From assembly GCA_020161265.1 (NCBI GenBank), contig JAIUOC010000001.1, positions 992,001 through 1,056,000 on the forward strand: a DNA stretch of 64,000 nucleotides, given 5' to 3'. The notes under the pieces are model-generated. The model was not told the origin of the DNA, made no database searches, and saw only the letters and a list, made by a program, of their open reading frames with translations. Made by a program: the position numbers and the translations under genes. Below are positions 1 through 8,642 of the stretch, in pieces. This DNA comes from Chloroflexota bacterium. GTDB lineage: Bacteria > Chloroflexota > Chloroflexia > Chloroflexales > Herpetosiphonaceae. Each line of letters begins with the position of its first letter. Position 1 is the first letter of the stretch.

Positions 1-2
1 CA

Positions 3-128
3 GCGGTGGCAACTGCTGTCGGCCTTTGGGCCGCTTGGCGTATCCGCCATGTTTACGATAAAAGTCTGCTGAACTGGCGACTGTCGCGCTCTCGACGAAG
101 GAGCGTTCTCGATGGCATCGAGTTCTGA
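3..128 (+). CDS. C-terminal end of a membrane protein (5' end outside window)
   Basis: An open frame enters from the left edge and stops with TGA at 126-128. The visible 41 residues have a hydrophobic stretch (AVATAVGLWAAW) followed by a strongly basic tail, as in the last transmembrane helix and cytoplasmic end of a membrane protein. It overlaps the start of the next gene by 17 bases, which fits one transcription unit. Too little is visible to name a family. It could be a chance open frame, but the helix-plus-basic-tail pattern and the overlap make a real gene end more likely. Confidence 0.5.
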   Translation, partial: AVATAVGLWAAWRIRHVYDKSLLNWRLSRSRRRSVLDGIEF

Positions 129-924
129 GGCGCGATTAGCTCAGTTTGGTGAATTAGAACCGTTGTGGAATAAGTTGCAAGATAGTGTGCGTTGGCCGAT
201 GATTCCGCCTCTTGCCAATCGCGATGCTCCCAAGGGCATGCAATTGCGGGCAATTTTGGGAGCCGAAGCTAGCGAAATTGGGCTGGTGCAAGAGCTATTT
301 GCCACAATTTTTCCACATTTGGCCCATTATGAGCCATTTTTAGCGATGTATGCTGAGCCATTTTCGCGCAGCCACCCTGCCACTCTCGACCATTTGTGGT
401 TGATCGAGCAGCACGGTAAGCCAATTGGGGTGCGCATGTTCAGCTATCTGTATCGGCGTAATTTTGGCCATGGTGCATTTATTGGCATCGATCAACGGGC
501 ACGCGGCACGGGCATTGGGCGTTGGCTAGTGCAGGCCACCCATCAACAATTGGCGCTTGATGCCTTGTATAGTGGCAATGAGGCAGTTTTGGGCTATAGC
601 GCCGAAGTGACACGGGTTGAGGATGCTCAGCATGAACTTGAACGCCAAGAACGTGAGGCTCGTCTGCGCTTTCATCTGAATAATGGAGCAGTGCTGCTAC
701 CAGTTGAGTATATTGAACCGCCAGTGATCAAAAATAGCGATGATCAGGCGGCGCGGCAACTAACGATTGCGCCGCAACCAATGCATTTGGTGTTTTATCC
801 AAGCCAGCCTAGCGCGTTAAATCTGGCGACCATTCAAACCATTGTTGAAGCGATTTACCATGATGTCTACTATTTGGAATCCGACAATCCTTTTGTGCAG
901 CACGCCCTCGCGTCGTTGCGGTAA
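112..924 (+). CDS. GNAT-family N-acetyltransferase
   Basis: A 270-residue protein with one GNAT acyltransferase fold. The acetyl-CoA pyrophosphate-binding motif is visible near residue 130 as RARGTGIGRWLV (the R/Q-x-x-G-x-G/A pattern), preceded by the beta-strand segment HGAFIGID. A GGAG-type ribosome site lies just before the ATG. The substrate cannot be predicted. About 100 residues follow the GNAT core and look like a lineage-specific extension. The HAMP sensor gene follows after only 12 bases, so the two are probably cotranscribed. Confidence 0.72.
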   Translation: MASSSEARLAQFGELEPLWNKLQDSVRWPMIPPLANRDAPKGMQLRAILGAEASEIGLVQELFATIFPHLAHYEPFLAMYAEPFSRSHPATLDHLWLIEQHGKPIGVRMFSYLYRRNFGHGAFIGIDQRARGTGIGRWLVQATHQQLALDALYSGNEAVLGYSAEVTRVEDAQHELERQEREARLRFHLNNGAVLLPVEYIEPPVIKNSDDQAARQLTIAPQPMHLVFYPSQPSALNLATIQTIVEAIYHDVYYLESDNPFVQHALASLR

Positions 925-936
925 GGAACAGCACCT

Positions 937-2007
937 ATGACAGCCGTAGCACCCAAAAGCCGTTTTTTGAGCCTGCGTTGGCGTTTGTTGGCCATTTTTA
1001 CCCTGCTGTTTTTAATTGTTTTAACTGGGGTGTTTGTCTGGTTTTTGAATTATGCCACTGATAATGCCCAAGCCGACCTCGAAGCCGATCTAATGGCGAT
1101 TGCCAAAACAGCTGCCGCTGGGATCGATGGCGATGAACATAGCGCCTTGTACACCCAAGGTCAAATTGATGATCCAACCTATCTCAAAATCAATTCCTAC
1201 TTGCGCGAGGTCAAAACGACCAATCCCAAGGCTTCGGGCATTTATACCTTCGTTCAACTACCCAATGAGCCTGATCAAGCGCGATTTGTGGTGAGTGCAG
1301 CGATTCCGCCAGGCCAATCGGCTACTCCACGCGAACAAGAATTACTGACTGAATCGGCTTATGGCTGTACGATTCGGCCTGATACTCGCCCAATGATCAA
1401 CGCCAATTTTACGGCGGCTGGTGGTTTTACCCCGGATATGGCGCGTGGTTTACGTGAGCCAAGCATCGATCCCAATCCATCAACAGATCAATGGGGCCAG
1501 TGGATTGCTGGGGCCGCGCCAATTTTCAATGCCAAAGGCGAAACGGTTGGCGCAGTTGGGGTCGATATGTGTGTGGCCGAGGTTACCGCTGTACGCAATC
1601 GGATTAGCCAAACTTTGATTCCAGGCTTTTTGATTGTGACGGTGCTCTTGGCAATTGCAATTTATCTAATTGCCCATCGTCTAACCAAGCCAATTATTGG
1701 CTTGACCGCTGTTGCCAAGCAAATTAGTAACGGCGACTATAGCTCAGAAGTGCCCGAAAGCACCAGCCGTTTGCGTGATGAGGTTGCCACCCTCGCCAGC
1801 GTTTTTGCTATGATGGTCGACAAAGTGCGCGAACGCGAACATAAATTGCGCCAGCAAGTGGCCGAATTGCAAATTATCGTTGACGAAGGCAAACGCAAAC
1901 AACAAGTCGATGAAATTGTTGATAGCGAATTCTTTCGTAATTTGCAAGAAAAAGCCCGTGAAGCCCGCCAACGCCGTGATCGCCGCCCGCCTGACCCAAC
2001 CAGCTAA
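937..2007 (+). CDS. HAMP-domain membrane sensor without an output domain
   Basis: This 356-residue protein has a transmembrane helix at about residues 16-38, an extracytoplasmic region of about 190 residues (Cache-like in size), a second helix at about 228-247 and a HAMP domain at about 248-300 (starting TKPIIGLTAVAKQISNGDY). It then ends in a charged coiled coil of roughly 55 residues rich in Lys, Arg and Gln. No kinase, cyclase, GGDEF or methyl-accepting domain follows, which is unusual for a HAMP sensor. Output may go through a partner that binds the coiled coil. It sits between the acetyltransferase and an alpha/beta hydrolase on the same strand with gaps of 12 and 21 bases. Confidence 0.8.
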   Translation: MTAVAPKSRFLSLRWRLLAIFTLLFLIVLTGVFVWFLNYATDNAQADLEADLMAIAKTAAAGIDGDEHSALYTQGQIDDPTYLKINSYLREVKTTNPKASGIYTFVQLPNEPDQARFVVSAAIPPGQSATPREQELLTESAYGCTIRPDTRPMINANFTAAGGFTPDMARGLREPSIDPNPSTDQWGQWIAGAAPIFNAKGETVGAVGVDMCVAEVTAVRNRISQTLIPGFLIVTVLLAIAIYLIAHRLTKPIIGLTAVAKQISNGDYSSEVPESTSRLRDEVATLASVFAMMVDKVREREHKLRQQVAELQIIVDEGKRKQQVDEIVDSEFFRNLQEKAREARQRRDRRPPDPTS

Positions 2008-2028
2008 CCACCAGCGGAGGCTCAAGCT

Positions 2029-2883
2029 ATGCCAATCTATACCGTCAACGATCAACCGATTCATGTGTGGGAAGAGGGAGCAAGCGATAAACCAGTGGCC
2101 TTGTTAATTCATGGCTGGTCAAGCTCATGGTTTGCCATGTCGCCGTTGTTTCCAATTTTGTCGCGCTATCGCTGTTTGGCGGTCGATTTGCCAGGCTACG
2201 GCCAATCGCCCAAGGGTGATGATCCGGTCAGCATTGTGGCCTACACGGATCTATTAGCCGACCTCTTGCGCCAAGTCACCGATCAACCAGCGGTGTTGAT
2301 TGGCCATTCGATGGGCGGCATGATTAGTTTGACCATGAGTTTGCGCCACCCTGAGCTAATCGAGCGCATGGTGCTAATTTGCCCAACGATCAGCGGGCGT
2401 TTATCAATGTTTATCAATATGTTTCTTGGGCCGTTGGTAGTGTTGGAGCGCGTGCCTTTTGCCGATCGCGTAACTTCGCTGATTGAAACGCGCATTTGGC
2501 GAATTACCGACCGCGTGATGAAACCAGCTTCGTATGCCGAGCGCAGCGCCATTAGCAGCGAAGCCCATGAACGCATCAAGGCCGATGTGCGGCGGCCAGG
2601 TCAAGGCCAAATTCGCGCTGAATGCTACCGTGCCATGCGCGAAAACGATTTGCGTGGCCAATTGCACAAGATTAGCCATCCTTCGCTCTATTTATGGGGC
2701 ATGGAAGATAACACAGTGCCCTTGCGCGATGCCAGCAGCGTGGTCGCCGAATTACCCGATGCCGATTTGCGAATTATTCCCAACGCTGGCCATTGGCCCC
2801 ATTTTGAAGCCCTCGTCACCACTCAACGCTATGTTCGGGCATTTCTTAGCACCCCGATTAAGTTGCTCAAGGCACAATTCTAG
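2029..2883 (+). CDS. alpha/beta hydrolase
   Basis: A 284-residue single-domain alpha/beta hydrolase. The nucleophile elbow GHSMGG puts the catalytic Ser at residue 94. The oxyanion region HGWSSS lies near residue 28. The acid is probably Asp227 (WGMEDNTVP) and the base His255 (NAGHWPHFE). There is no signal peptide, so it is cytoplasmic. The substrate is unknown; the family includes esterases, lipases and haloalkane or C-C bond hydrolases. An AGCGGAGG-like ribosome site precedes the ATG, and the gene lies within the same-strand run 112-3345. Confidence 0.85.
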   Translation: MPIYTVNDQPIHVWEEGASDKPVALLIHGWSSSWFAMSPLFPILSRYRCLAVDLPGYGQSPKGDDPVSIVAYTDLLADLLRQVTDQPAVLIGHSMGGMISLTMSLRHPELIERMVLICPTISGRLSMFINMFLGPLVVLERVPFADRVTSLIETRIWRITDRVMKPASYAERSAISSEAHERIKADVRRPGQGQIRAECYRAMRENDLRGQLHKISHPSLYLWGMEDNTVPLRDASSVVAELPDADLRIIPNAGHWPHFEALVTTQRYVRAFLSTPIKLLKAQF

Positions 2884-2898
2884 CTGTGGAGTTGGTTT

Positions 2899-3345
2899 AT
2901 GGATAGTTCAGCCGAACCAAGTGGCGGCCTTAGTTCCTTAGATTTTGAGCATTTATCGTTGGCCGAGCGCACCGTGATTCGGGCGATTTTGCGCCAGCGC
3001 GAGGTTGATGAAGCCAAACTCGTTGAGGCACTAGCCGATTTGCCCGATGCTGAGCAATTGAGCGTTGCCGAAATGGAACATGCGATCACGCACTTGCTTG
3101 AACAACAGCATGTTTTGATGCTTGAGGGTGAGCCGCGCCGCTATAAAGTCAATTTACGCCCCAAACATACCAGCAGCCTGCGCCGCCCAATTTGGGATGC
3201 CTTGCAAAGCACTCCCGGCGATGAGCAGCAACAAGCCCGCAGCGAACGTCGCCGCCGCATTCCCAATGTGTGGGAAGCGCTTGATGAGCATAAACCGCGT
3301 CGTGATCTGCCTAACTTCAGCGATCAAGGCAATGATGAGCAATAA
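2899..3345 (+). CDS. small winged-helix-like hypothetical protein
   Basis: A 148-residue soluble protein. Residues about 18-90 alternate short helices and end in QQHVLMLEGEPRRYKVNL, which resembles the recognition helix and beta wing of a small winged-helix domain. The C-terminal third is rich in Arg, Gln and Glu and probably disordered. It follows the hydrolase by 15 bases and is the last gene of the run. It may be a regulator or an adaptor for the HAMP sensor, but that rests only on position. Confidence 0.6.
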   Translation: MDSSAEPSGGLSSLDFEHLSLAERTVIRAILRQREVDEAKLVEALADLPDAEQLSVAEMEHAITHLLEQQHVLMLEGEPRRYKVNLRPKHTSSLRRPIWDALQSTPGDEQQQARSERRRRIPNVWEALDEHKPRRDLPNFSDQGNDEQ

Positions 3346-3364
3346 ATTGTTAAATAGTATTGAC

Positions 3365-3401
3365 TAAAAAAATAATCCCCACCGAATAAACGGTGAGGAT
3401 T
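3365..3401 (-). terminator. rho-independent terminator of the frameshifted secreted-protein gene
   Basis: An inverted repeat (arms 3374-3384 and 3391-3401, one C/A mismatch, six-base loop) is followed on the minus strand by a run of seven T at 3365-3371. This is a canonical intrinsic terminator for the minus-strand gene ending at 3425. It can also stop read-through from the plus-strand run ending at 3345. Confidence 0.8.
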
Positions 3402-3424
3402 AAAAATCATCTAAGTGCTACTTA

Positions 3425-5552
3425 TTATTGAAGTGTCAGGTTCGTATATTTAATTTCCCAATCTGTAAGTAAATCTGGACCACCTCCATAATATACCTTT
3501 AATGTATTTCCAGACGTTAGTCCATGTGGATCAGTTAATATTCCTGGATTATGAATCACATTCGCTCCTTGGCTGGGGTTTACAACAACAACAGTAGCAA
3601 AACTTTGATAATCATTTGTCCAACGGACTCCATTATAAGAAAAATGGAAGAACAATGGATTTATCAATGGATATCCCGCAGCTACACTTAGATCATGAGC
3701 ACTCATTGCAATAAACGTACCATAGTCTTTATGATAGGTTGGCACAAGATCCATATCAGAATATACTTGATAGCCTACATCGCTATCATCAAATATTCCG
3801 TTATGTGAAATTTTGAGCCGAGTCGATTGCCAATTGGCACTGTCGGTATAATATAAGTAAAAGCGGCCATTTACATACAGTGCAGTTGGCTGGCCAATAC
3901 CATAAAGTGTTGGTGGCAGATAGGTATTTGCAATAATTGGTTGTGGTTTTCCGGTGGTAGGATTCAGGCGTTTTGTCCAATTGACTCCATTAGTTGATGT
4001 TGCCAAATAAATCTGATTGTATTGAATATATCCTAGAGGACAAAGATTTTGAATCGCTGTTTTATCACATTGTTCTTGGGTTGGGCCGGCGGCATCATAG
4101 TACATATAATAAATCCCGTTGACCTTAACAACGGAAGGATCACATGCATGCCCTCTCTTAGCACCATTCGTTTCTGGAGAATCATTCATAACTTGTAAAA
4201 CAATATTTGAATTAATTGTCCAATTTATTCCATCGGTTGATTCTGCATAACGAATAACATCCCAAACTGTATCAGTATTATTAGGGATTACTGTAACCTC
4301 GCTAGTGCACCACCACATTTTATAAATATTACCATCTTTCATAATGGAAGGAGCATAATCATAATTATTAGGACGACTAAATGCTGTATATTCTATTCCA
4401 TCATTCTGAACGAGCGGATGTTGATAAAATGAATTATTCTGTAATTCAATATCATATACGTGAGTTCGCTGCGATGCTCCATTAATGGTTGTACCACCAA
4501 AATAACTTTCATGCACTCGAAGAGTTAGATCATCGATTTGATCACGGTTCAGCACACCAGTTAGCGGAATCGTAATCCAATTCTGGGCATCACGTTGGCT
4601 AGCACTAAATGTTCCAAGGCTTGTGTATCCACCATCAGTATCATGAATAATTGGTGTTATTTTCCCATCACAACTAGTTGTACAAGTTGTATAGAATTTA
4701 ATTCGTAACTGGGTATAGGGTTGCCAACTCTGAGGAACAAGTACCAAATGATAATCAGCAAAGTCATTTTGTCCATCATTATCACTGATGACATCCCAAA
4801 AATTGATATTATCGGTTTGTGCTGGTGCCCATGCATAATGTGGACCTTGGGTCGTTAAGCCATTAGCATAGAGAACGCCCCTTGGATCTACGCCCTTCTC
4901 AAAATCAGCAAGGGTCATATGCGGAATATTTGAGCCTATTTCCGCACCAATAGTATAGAGATGCGTTCGTTGCATACGGGCGCTCGGCTGGGTTTGGCCA
5001 GTTGCAGCCACTGCACCAAAATAGTCTTCATAGATCCGAAAACGAATCTGATCAATTTGATCTTTGGCAGCGGCTGGCAACCCACTAAGACTCATTCCGA
5101 TGTATATCATGTTGTGCGGCCCCATTGATCAATGTACCTATAACAACATCTCCATAGCTTGTATCATGGATAATAACTTGAATTTTTCCTTTTCCAGAGG
5201 TAATTTGACCTCCATCATAAATATTTGTGTAAAATGTGAGCGTTAGACGATCATAACTGCTAAGATTTAAAGAGGTAGTATTAAGAATTTGATCGGCATA
5301 TTCATTTTGATCATCACGATCACTAGTAATATCCCAGTAATTAATATTATCAGGTTGGCTGGATGCCCAAGCAAAGCTAGGGGTACTAATTGATAAAGCG
5401 GCAGGAGAAGCTTGGCTCCAACGTGGATCAACGCCGGTTTCAAAATCGGCAATTGGGTAGCGAATTGCACTATCGGCAGCAAAACCTATATTGGCTGTGA
5501 TCCCAAAAATAAAGACAATAAGTATTAAGTAGCCTATACGTTTGGTAGTCAT
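3425..5552 (-). pseudogene. secreted two-repeat jelly-roll / five-bladed propeller protein, frameshifted
   Basis: Two overlapping frames form one gene. The upstream part (5552 to about 5107) has a signal peptide (ILIVFIFGITANIGFAA) and a repeat starting ADFETGVDPRW. The downstream part continues in the +1 frame with the rest of that repeat, a second copy (ADFEKGVDPRG) and a C-terminal propeller-like region resembling GH43-type glycosidases (IYKMWWCTSE, ESTDGINW, IYYMYYDAAG). The two copies align residue for residue across the junction (QNWITIPLTGV against xYIGMSLSGL). One extra base or two missing bases near 5105-5112 therefore split the gene. It is a recent pseudogene or a sequencing error. 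A GAGAGGA ribosome site precedes the ATG at 5552. Base composition is clearly more AT-rich than the flanks. No C-terminal LPY motif is present. Confidence 0.75.
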
Positions 5553-5643
5553 TAGATCCTCTCAAAATATTAATAGTCAAATTGTTATGCGAGAATGTGA
5601 TTAGGCTTGATATTAGCCCATTTATAGCATAAAACCTCCTCGT

Positions 5644-6975
5644 TTATTTCTTCTGACTGCTATCATAACCAGTATAGGTAATCGACCAAACACCGCGATC
5701 AAGCTTAATTGGTTGGGCAGATTTAGCAGGGTCATGCAAATGTTCATCAAGTGAACTAAGAAAATAGATCACCTCACGACCACTTTGTTCGGGTGGATTA
5801 AAAAATGTTGGTCGATGTTTATAGTTTAAGTAACCAATCCAAAGTAAGCCAATCACTGCGGTAGTTGTGACGGATATTCGCTTAATAGTGCTTGATCCAA
5901 GCAACATTTGTGATTTTATAAATCGATAATAACCAAGTTGTAGCACAACTACGATGAACAAGAGTTGTTGAACATAGAAATAGCGATTTGCTGACCATTG
6001 CTCAAACAAAAGCGATTCACGTTGTAACAGTAAATTACGGCTAATCGTTGGCATAATCGTCATGCCAACAATTAAAATTCCAATGATAATAAATTGTTCC
6101 AGCACACTCTTTGGCACATAACTTCGCCAGCGATAGATTAAGCCTACGAGACTTAGCCCAATCACAATTCCAATCGCCATAGCTAGATAAAGCGTGTGCT
6201 GATTTAATTCAATCCGTAAAATATTGCCAAAGATACCTTCAAAAAAGACCCGTTCAAATATCAGCTGAATCCCAAACCCAAGATTCATTGGCGCGAACGA
6301 TGTCTCGGATTTAATTGGTTCAACGCTGGTCAGCATATACAACGCCACCCCAGCGATCAGAGTTGCATGATAGATTTTATCACGCAGGGCTGGGCGTTTG
6401 AATAAGAAATAAATGCAGAACGGCACAATAATCAATACCATCGCATGTGAGAAAATTATTAATAATGATATAATCGTTTGAAAAATTGTCGCTAGCTTTG
6501 ATGAACTTACAGGAATCATAATTAATAGAAGTAATACAAAAAAACTATTCCAAATAGAATAGACAGTGTTACTTTGAAGTACATAGTCACCAGTGGGTAG
6601 TAATACCATAATTAAACAAATAATCAATCGAACATCATCATTTTCAATAAAATAACGAAATCGACGAAAACCAAATATTGTAAATGCCGCAGCACTATTA
6701 AATAAACAAAATAAAGCCATTAGATATGGTGATAATGGCAAGAATGGTGAAAATAATGACAGATAAATGATAATATTAGGAATTATTGAACAATATCCTG
6801 CATACATAAATCCAATTTGATCAATAGTATGATTATTGAGCATATAGCTAAAGAAATATCCATCTTCTACGAATAAATTTGGATATAAGAATGCAGTTCT
6901 GCCACGAACAAATACGATGATAATGCTTATAAAAAATACGAGGGAAAGTTTAATCGTATGCGAATATGATTTCAT
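5644..6975 (-). CDS. polytopic membrane protein of unknown function
   Basis: A protein of 443 residues with about ten hydrophobic segments from residue 8 onward (SLVFFISIIIVFV) and a soluble C-terminal tail of about 50 residues. The layout resembles membrane glycosyltransferases or O-antigen-type proteins, but no diagnostic motif was seen. I chose the ATG at 6975 over the preceding GTG because of the AAAGGT upstream. It is AT-rich like the frameshifted gene downstream on the same strand (gap 91 bases). The pair probably arrived together and may act in surface polysaccharide metabolism, which is an inference from context only. Confidence 0.65.
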   Translation of the reverse strand: MKSYSHTIKLSLVFFISIIIVFVRGRTAFLYPNLFVEDGYFFSYMLNNHTIDQIGFMYAGYCSIIPNIIIYLSLFSPFLPLSPYLMALFCLFNSAAAFTIFGFRRFRYFIENDDVRLIICLIMVLLPTGDYVLQSNTVYSIWNSFFVLLLLIMIPVSSSKLATIFQTIISLLIIFSHAMVLIIVPFCIYFLFKRPALRDKIYHATLIAGVALYMLTSVEPIKSETSFAPMNLGFGIQLIFERVFFEGIFGNILRIELNQHTLYLAMAIGIVIGLSLVGLIYRWRSYVPKSVLEQFIIIGILIVGMTIMPTISRNLLLQRESLLFEQWSANRYFYVQQLLFIVVVLQLGYYRFIKSQMLLGSSTIKRISVTTTAVIGLLWIGYLNYKHRPTFFNPPEQSGREVIYFLSSLDEHLHDPAKSAQPIKLDRGVWSITYTGYDSSQKK

Positions 6976-6978
6976 CAC

Positions 6979-7277
6979 AAATACCTTTGGTTAATCCTAA
7001 TAATGGTAAAAATGAACGTTGTAGACCTTAAATGCTATGAATTAAATCTTGATAGACATAATATCAACGCTAAGCATTGCAAGGGCTTCTATCTATGGAC
7101 TATGATAACCGAATTTAGGGAATCGTTTGAAATTATCACTATATCGGTATACTCTCATTTGGCACATCATCTGAGATTGAGTTATGAATTGCTCTGGCTC
7201 AAAGTTTGAATAGTAAAAATGGATTCCGCTAGCCAAAATTGCTAACCCAAAAAAGCTTGTTTTTATGAAATTATGAC
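6979..7277. other. AT-rich intergenic stretch with no supported gene
   Basis: About 300 AT-rich bases between the divergent membrane-protein and HhH genes. An open frame of 68 codons lies here but has no ribosome site and an unremarkable composition, so I do not call it. No structured RNA or repeat was recognised. Confidence 0.5.
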
Positions 7278-7306
7278 TTGACTTTTTGAAGTTTAATCGT
7301 TATACT
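7278..7306 (+). promoter_or_regulatory. sigma-70 promoter for the HhH gene
   Basis: TTGACT at 7278-7283 and TATACT at 7301-7306 are separated by exactly 17 bases. This near-consensus housekeeping promoter lies 45 bases before the ATG at 7352. Confidence 0.75.
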
Positions 7307-7351
7307 GTCTAATATCAGAACATTTGTTTTATTAGCAAAGGTACTTGGCTG

Positions 7352-7579
7352 ATGAATGCATCTGAACAATCAACCGAGGATTTTCCTTCCAAACTAAGCC
7401 AACCAGCCCTGCGAGCCTTACACAACGCTGGCTATCGTAGTTTGGCGCAATTGAGCCAAGTCAGCGCTCGTGAGCTGGGCGAATTGCATGGCATGGGGCC
7501 AAAGGGCATTCGTCAGTTGCGCGAAGCGTTAGCAGCCAAGGGTTTAGCTTTTGCCGATGAAACAGCATCAACGGATTGA
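7352..7579 (+). CDS. small helix-hairpin-helix protein
   Basis: A 75-residue protein consisting almost entirely of a helix-hairpin-helix domain. Residues about 18-65 contain LRALHNAGYRSLAQLSQV and the hairpin LGELHGMGPKGIRQLREAL. The same pattern occurs in the RNA polymerase alpha C-terminal domain and in HhH DNA-binding modules. It probably binds DNA or a protein partner. It is led by a strong promoter and followed by a VOC-family gene after 37 bases. Confidence 0.75.
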   Translation: MNASEQSTEDFPSKLSQPALRALHNAGYRSLAQLSQVSARELGELHGMGPKGIRQLREALAAKGLAFADETASTD

Positions 7580-7616
7580 GTATAGTGAATTGTGTTTGTA
7601 GGTAAGGAGTTACGCC

Positions 7617-8030
7617 GTGAATACTCAAGTTTTTATTAATCTGGCAGTGCAAGATCTCCCCAAATCAATTGAATTTTTCAAAGCCTTAGGCTATCAACAA
7701 AATCTGCAATTTAGCGATGAAACTGCTGCCAGCATTGTGATTAGCGATACAATTTATGTTATGTTGCTGACTCATCCCAAATTCAAAGAATTTATTCCTA
7801 AAGCTGCGGCGATTAGCGATGCCCGCAGCGCGACTGAAGTGCTAGTGTCATTAACGATGGAAAGCCGCGAGGCTGTTGACCAAATGTTTGATAAAGCACT
7901 GTCGCTTGGTGCTACCAGCTTTGCTGAGCCAATTGAAATGGGTGCTATGTATAGTCGCGCCATTCAAGACCTCGATGGCCATATTTGGGAATTCTTTTAT
8001 ATGGATATGAATGCTGCCCCACCCCAATAA
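7617..8030 (+). CDS. VOC superfamily protein (glyoxalase/bleomycin-resistance type)
   Basis: A 137-residue protein with the paired beta-alpha-beta-beta-beta modules of the vicinal oxygen chelate fold. Module one is FINLAVQDLPKSIEFFKALG, and the second half ends in AIQDLDGHIWEFFYMDM, where Glu is a typical metal ligand. The start codon is GTG, chosen because GGTAAGGAGT lies just upstream. The closest general type is the lactoylglutathione-lyase-like group with unknown substrate. A perfect palindromic terminator follows. Confidence 0.8.
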   Translation: MNTQVFINLAVQDLPKSIEFFKALGYQQNLQFSDETAASIVISDTIYVMLLTHPKFKEFIPKAAAISDARSATEVLVSLTMESREAVDQMFDKALSLGATSFAEPIEMGAMYSRAIQDLDGHIWEFFYMDMNAAPPQ

Positions 8031-8056
8031 GTGCAATTAAGCCGTTCGATTTTTCA

Positions 8057-8092
8057 CAGCACCATGAATTCATGGTGCTGTTTGGATTTTTT
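8057..8092 (+). terminator. terminator formed by a perfect 24-base palindrome
   Basis: Bases 8057-8080 are a perfect 24-base palindrome (arm CAGCACCATGAA) followed by TTTGGATTTTTT. It ends the VOC gene. Its position argues that the next gene starts at 8139 and not at the in-frame GTG at 8031. Confidence 0.75.
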
Positions 8093-8138
8093 AGGTTTTG
8101 GTTTAAACTTAGCCCAACATTCAGCGATCGGTGGGTTT

Positions 8139-8603
8139 ATGAGTCAAATCTGGGTCGATGGAACCGTTATGCGAGGGCATGGCGTGGCTTCAGGGCAATC
8201 GAACGCATCGCCCTATCCTGCTGGCACAATCGCCATGCAGCAGCCCTATTTTGCAGCATTAGGCTTGGATTTAACCGGCTTGCATTTGGCAACGATTAAT
8301 TTCGATATTCAGCCTGCGCAGTGGCGTTTGCTCCAAGCCGATTATCACTTTCGGGCAGTGCATTGGACTGAATTGCACCCGCCTGAGGATTTTTCGTTTA
8401 TCAGTTGTCAATTGTTCTGGCAACATCAAACCTATACTGGCTATATTTACTATCCCCATCCTGCGACCAAAATTCAGCATTTTCAATCGCCCAGCATGCT
8501 GGAATTATTGCTACCATGGATTCCGACGATCAGCTATGGCGCACAAGCTCGTTTGAGCTATCGACCTGAGCAAATTCAAATTCAAGCGGCGGCTCTGCTA
8601 TAA
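8139..8603 (+). CDS. protein resembling CTP-dependent riboflavin kinase (DUF120-like)
   Basis: The 154-residue protein starting at the ATG at 8139 has the layout I recall for archaeal RibK/DUF120. It begins with a strand and Gly-rich segment (DGTVMRGHGVASG), followed by a PY segment, then LATINFDI where the family has G/A-T-L-N. The Thr and Asn of that motif bind magnesium in the archaeal enzyme. A strand with GYIYYP and SMLELLLPWI follow, where the family has its C-terminal strand, 'SSE(I)IEIIAP' and closing barrel. The family call is from memory of the archaeal sequence and is tentative. Its bacterial location would be unusual. A longer frame opens at 8031 but runs through the terminator. 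Confidence 0.45.
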   Translation: MSQIWVDGTVMRGHGVASGQSNASPYPAGTIAMQQPYFAALGLDLTGLHLATINFDIQPAQWRLLQADYHFRAVHWTELHPPEDFSFISCQLFWQHQTYTGYIYYPHPATKIQHFQSPSMLELLLPWIPTISYGAQARLSYRPEQIQIQAAALL

Positions 8604-8604
8604 T
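8596..8604 (+). promoter_or_regulatory. extended -10 element TGCTATAAT before the debranching enzyme
   Basis: TGCTATAAT overlaps the stop codon of the preceding gene and lies 38 bases before the ATG at 8643. No clear -35 box is visible, as expected for an extended -10 promoter. The same nine bases recur at 10700 and 24747. Confidence 0.55.
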
Positions 8605-8642
8605 CGCAGGCATAGCCGACCATTTTAGCAGGACATAACACT

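Noticed and set aside
5105-5125. Programmed ribosomal frameshift in the secreted propeller gene
   Set aside because: No slippery sequence or stimulatory structure is visible at the junction.
7003-7209. A 68-codon open frame in the AT-rich gap
   Set aside because: No ribosome site, no recognisable composition or motif, and stop codons are rare by chance only because of its shortness.
8031-8138. Longer start for the RibK-like protein
   Set aside because: The extra 36 codons run through the palindromic terminator of the preceding gene and give a non-homologous Cys/Phe-rich leader.
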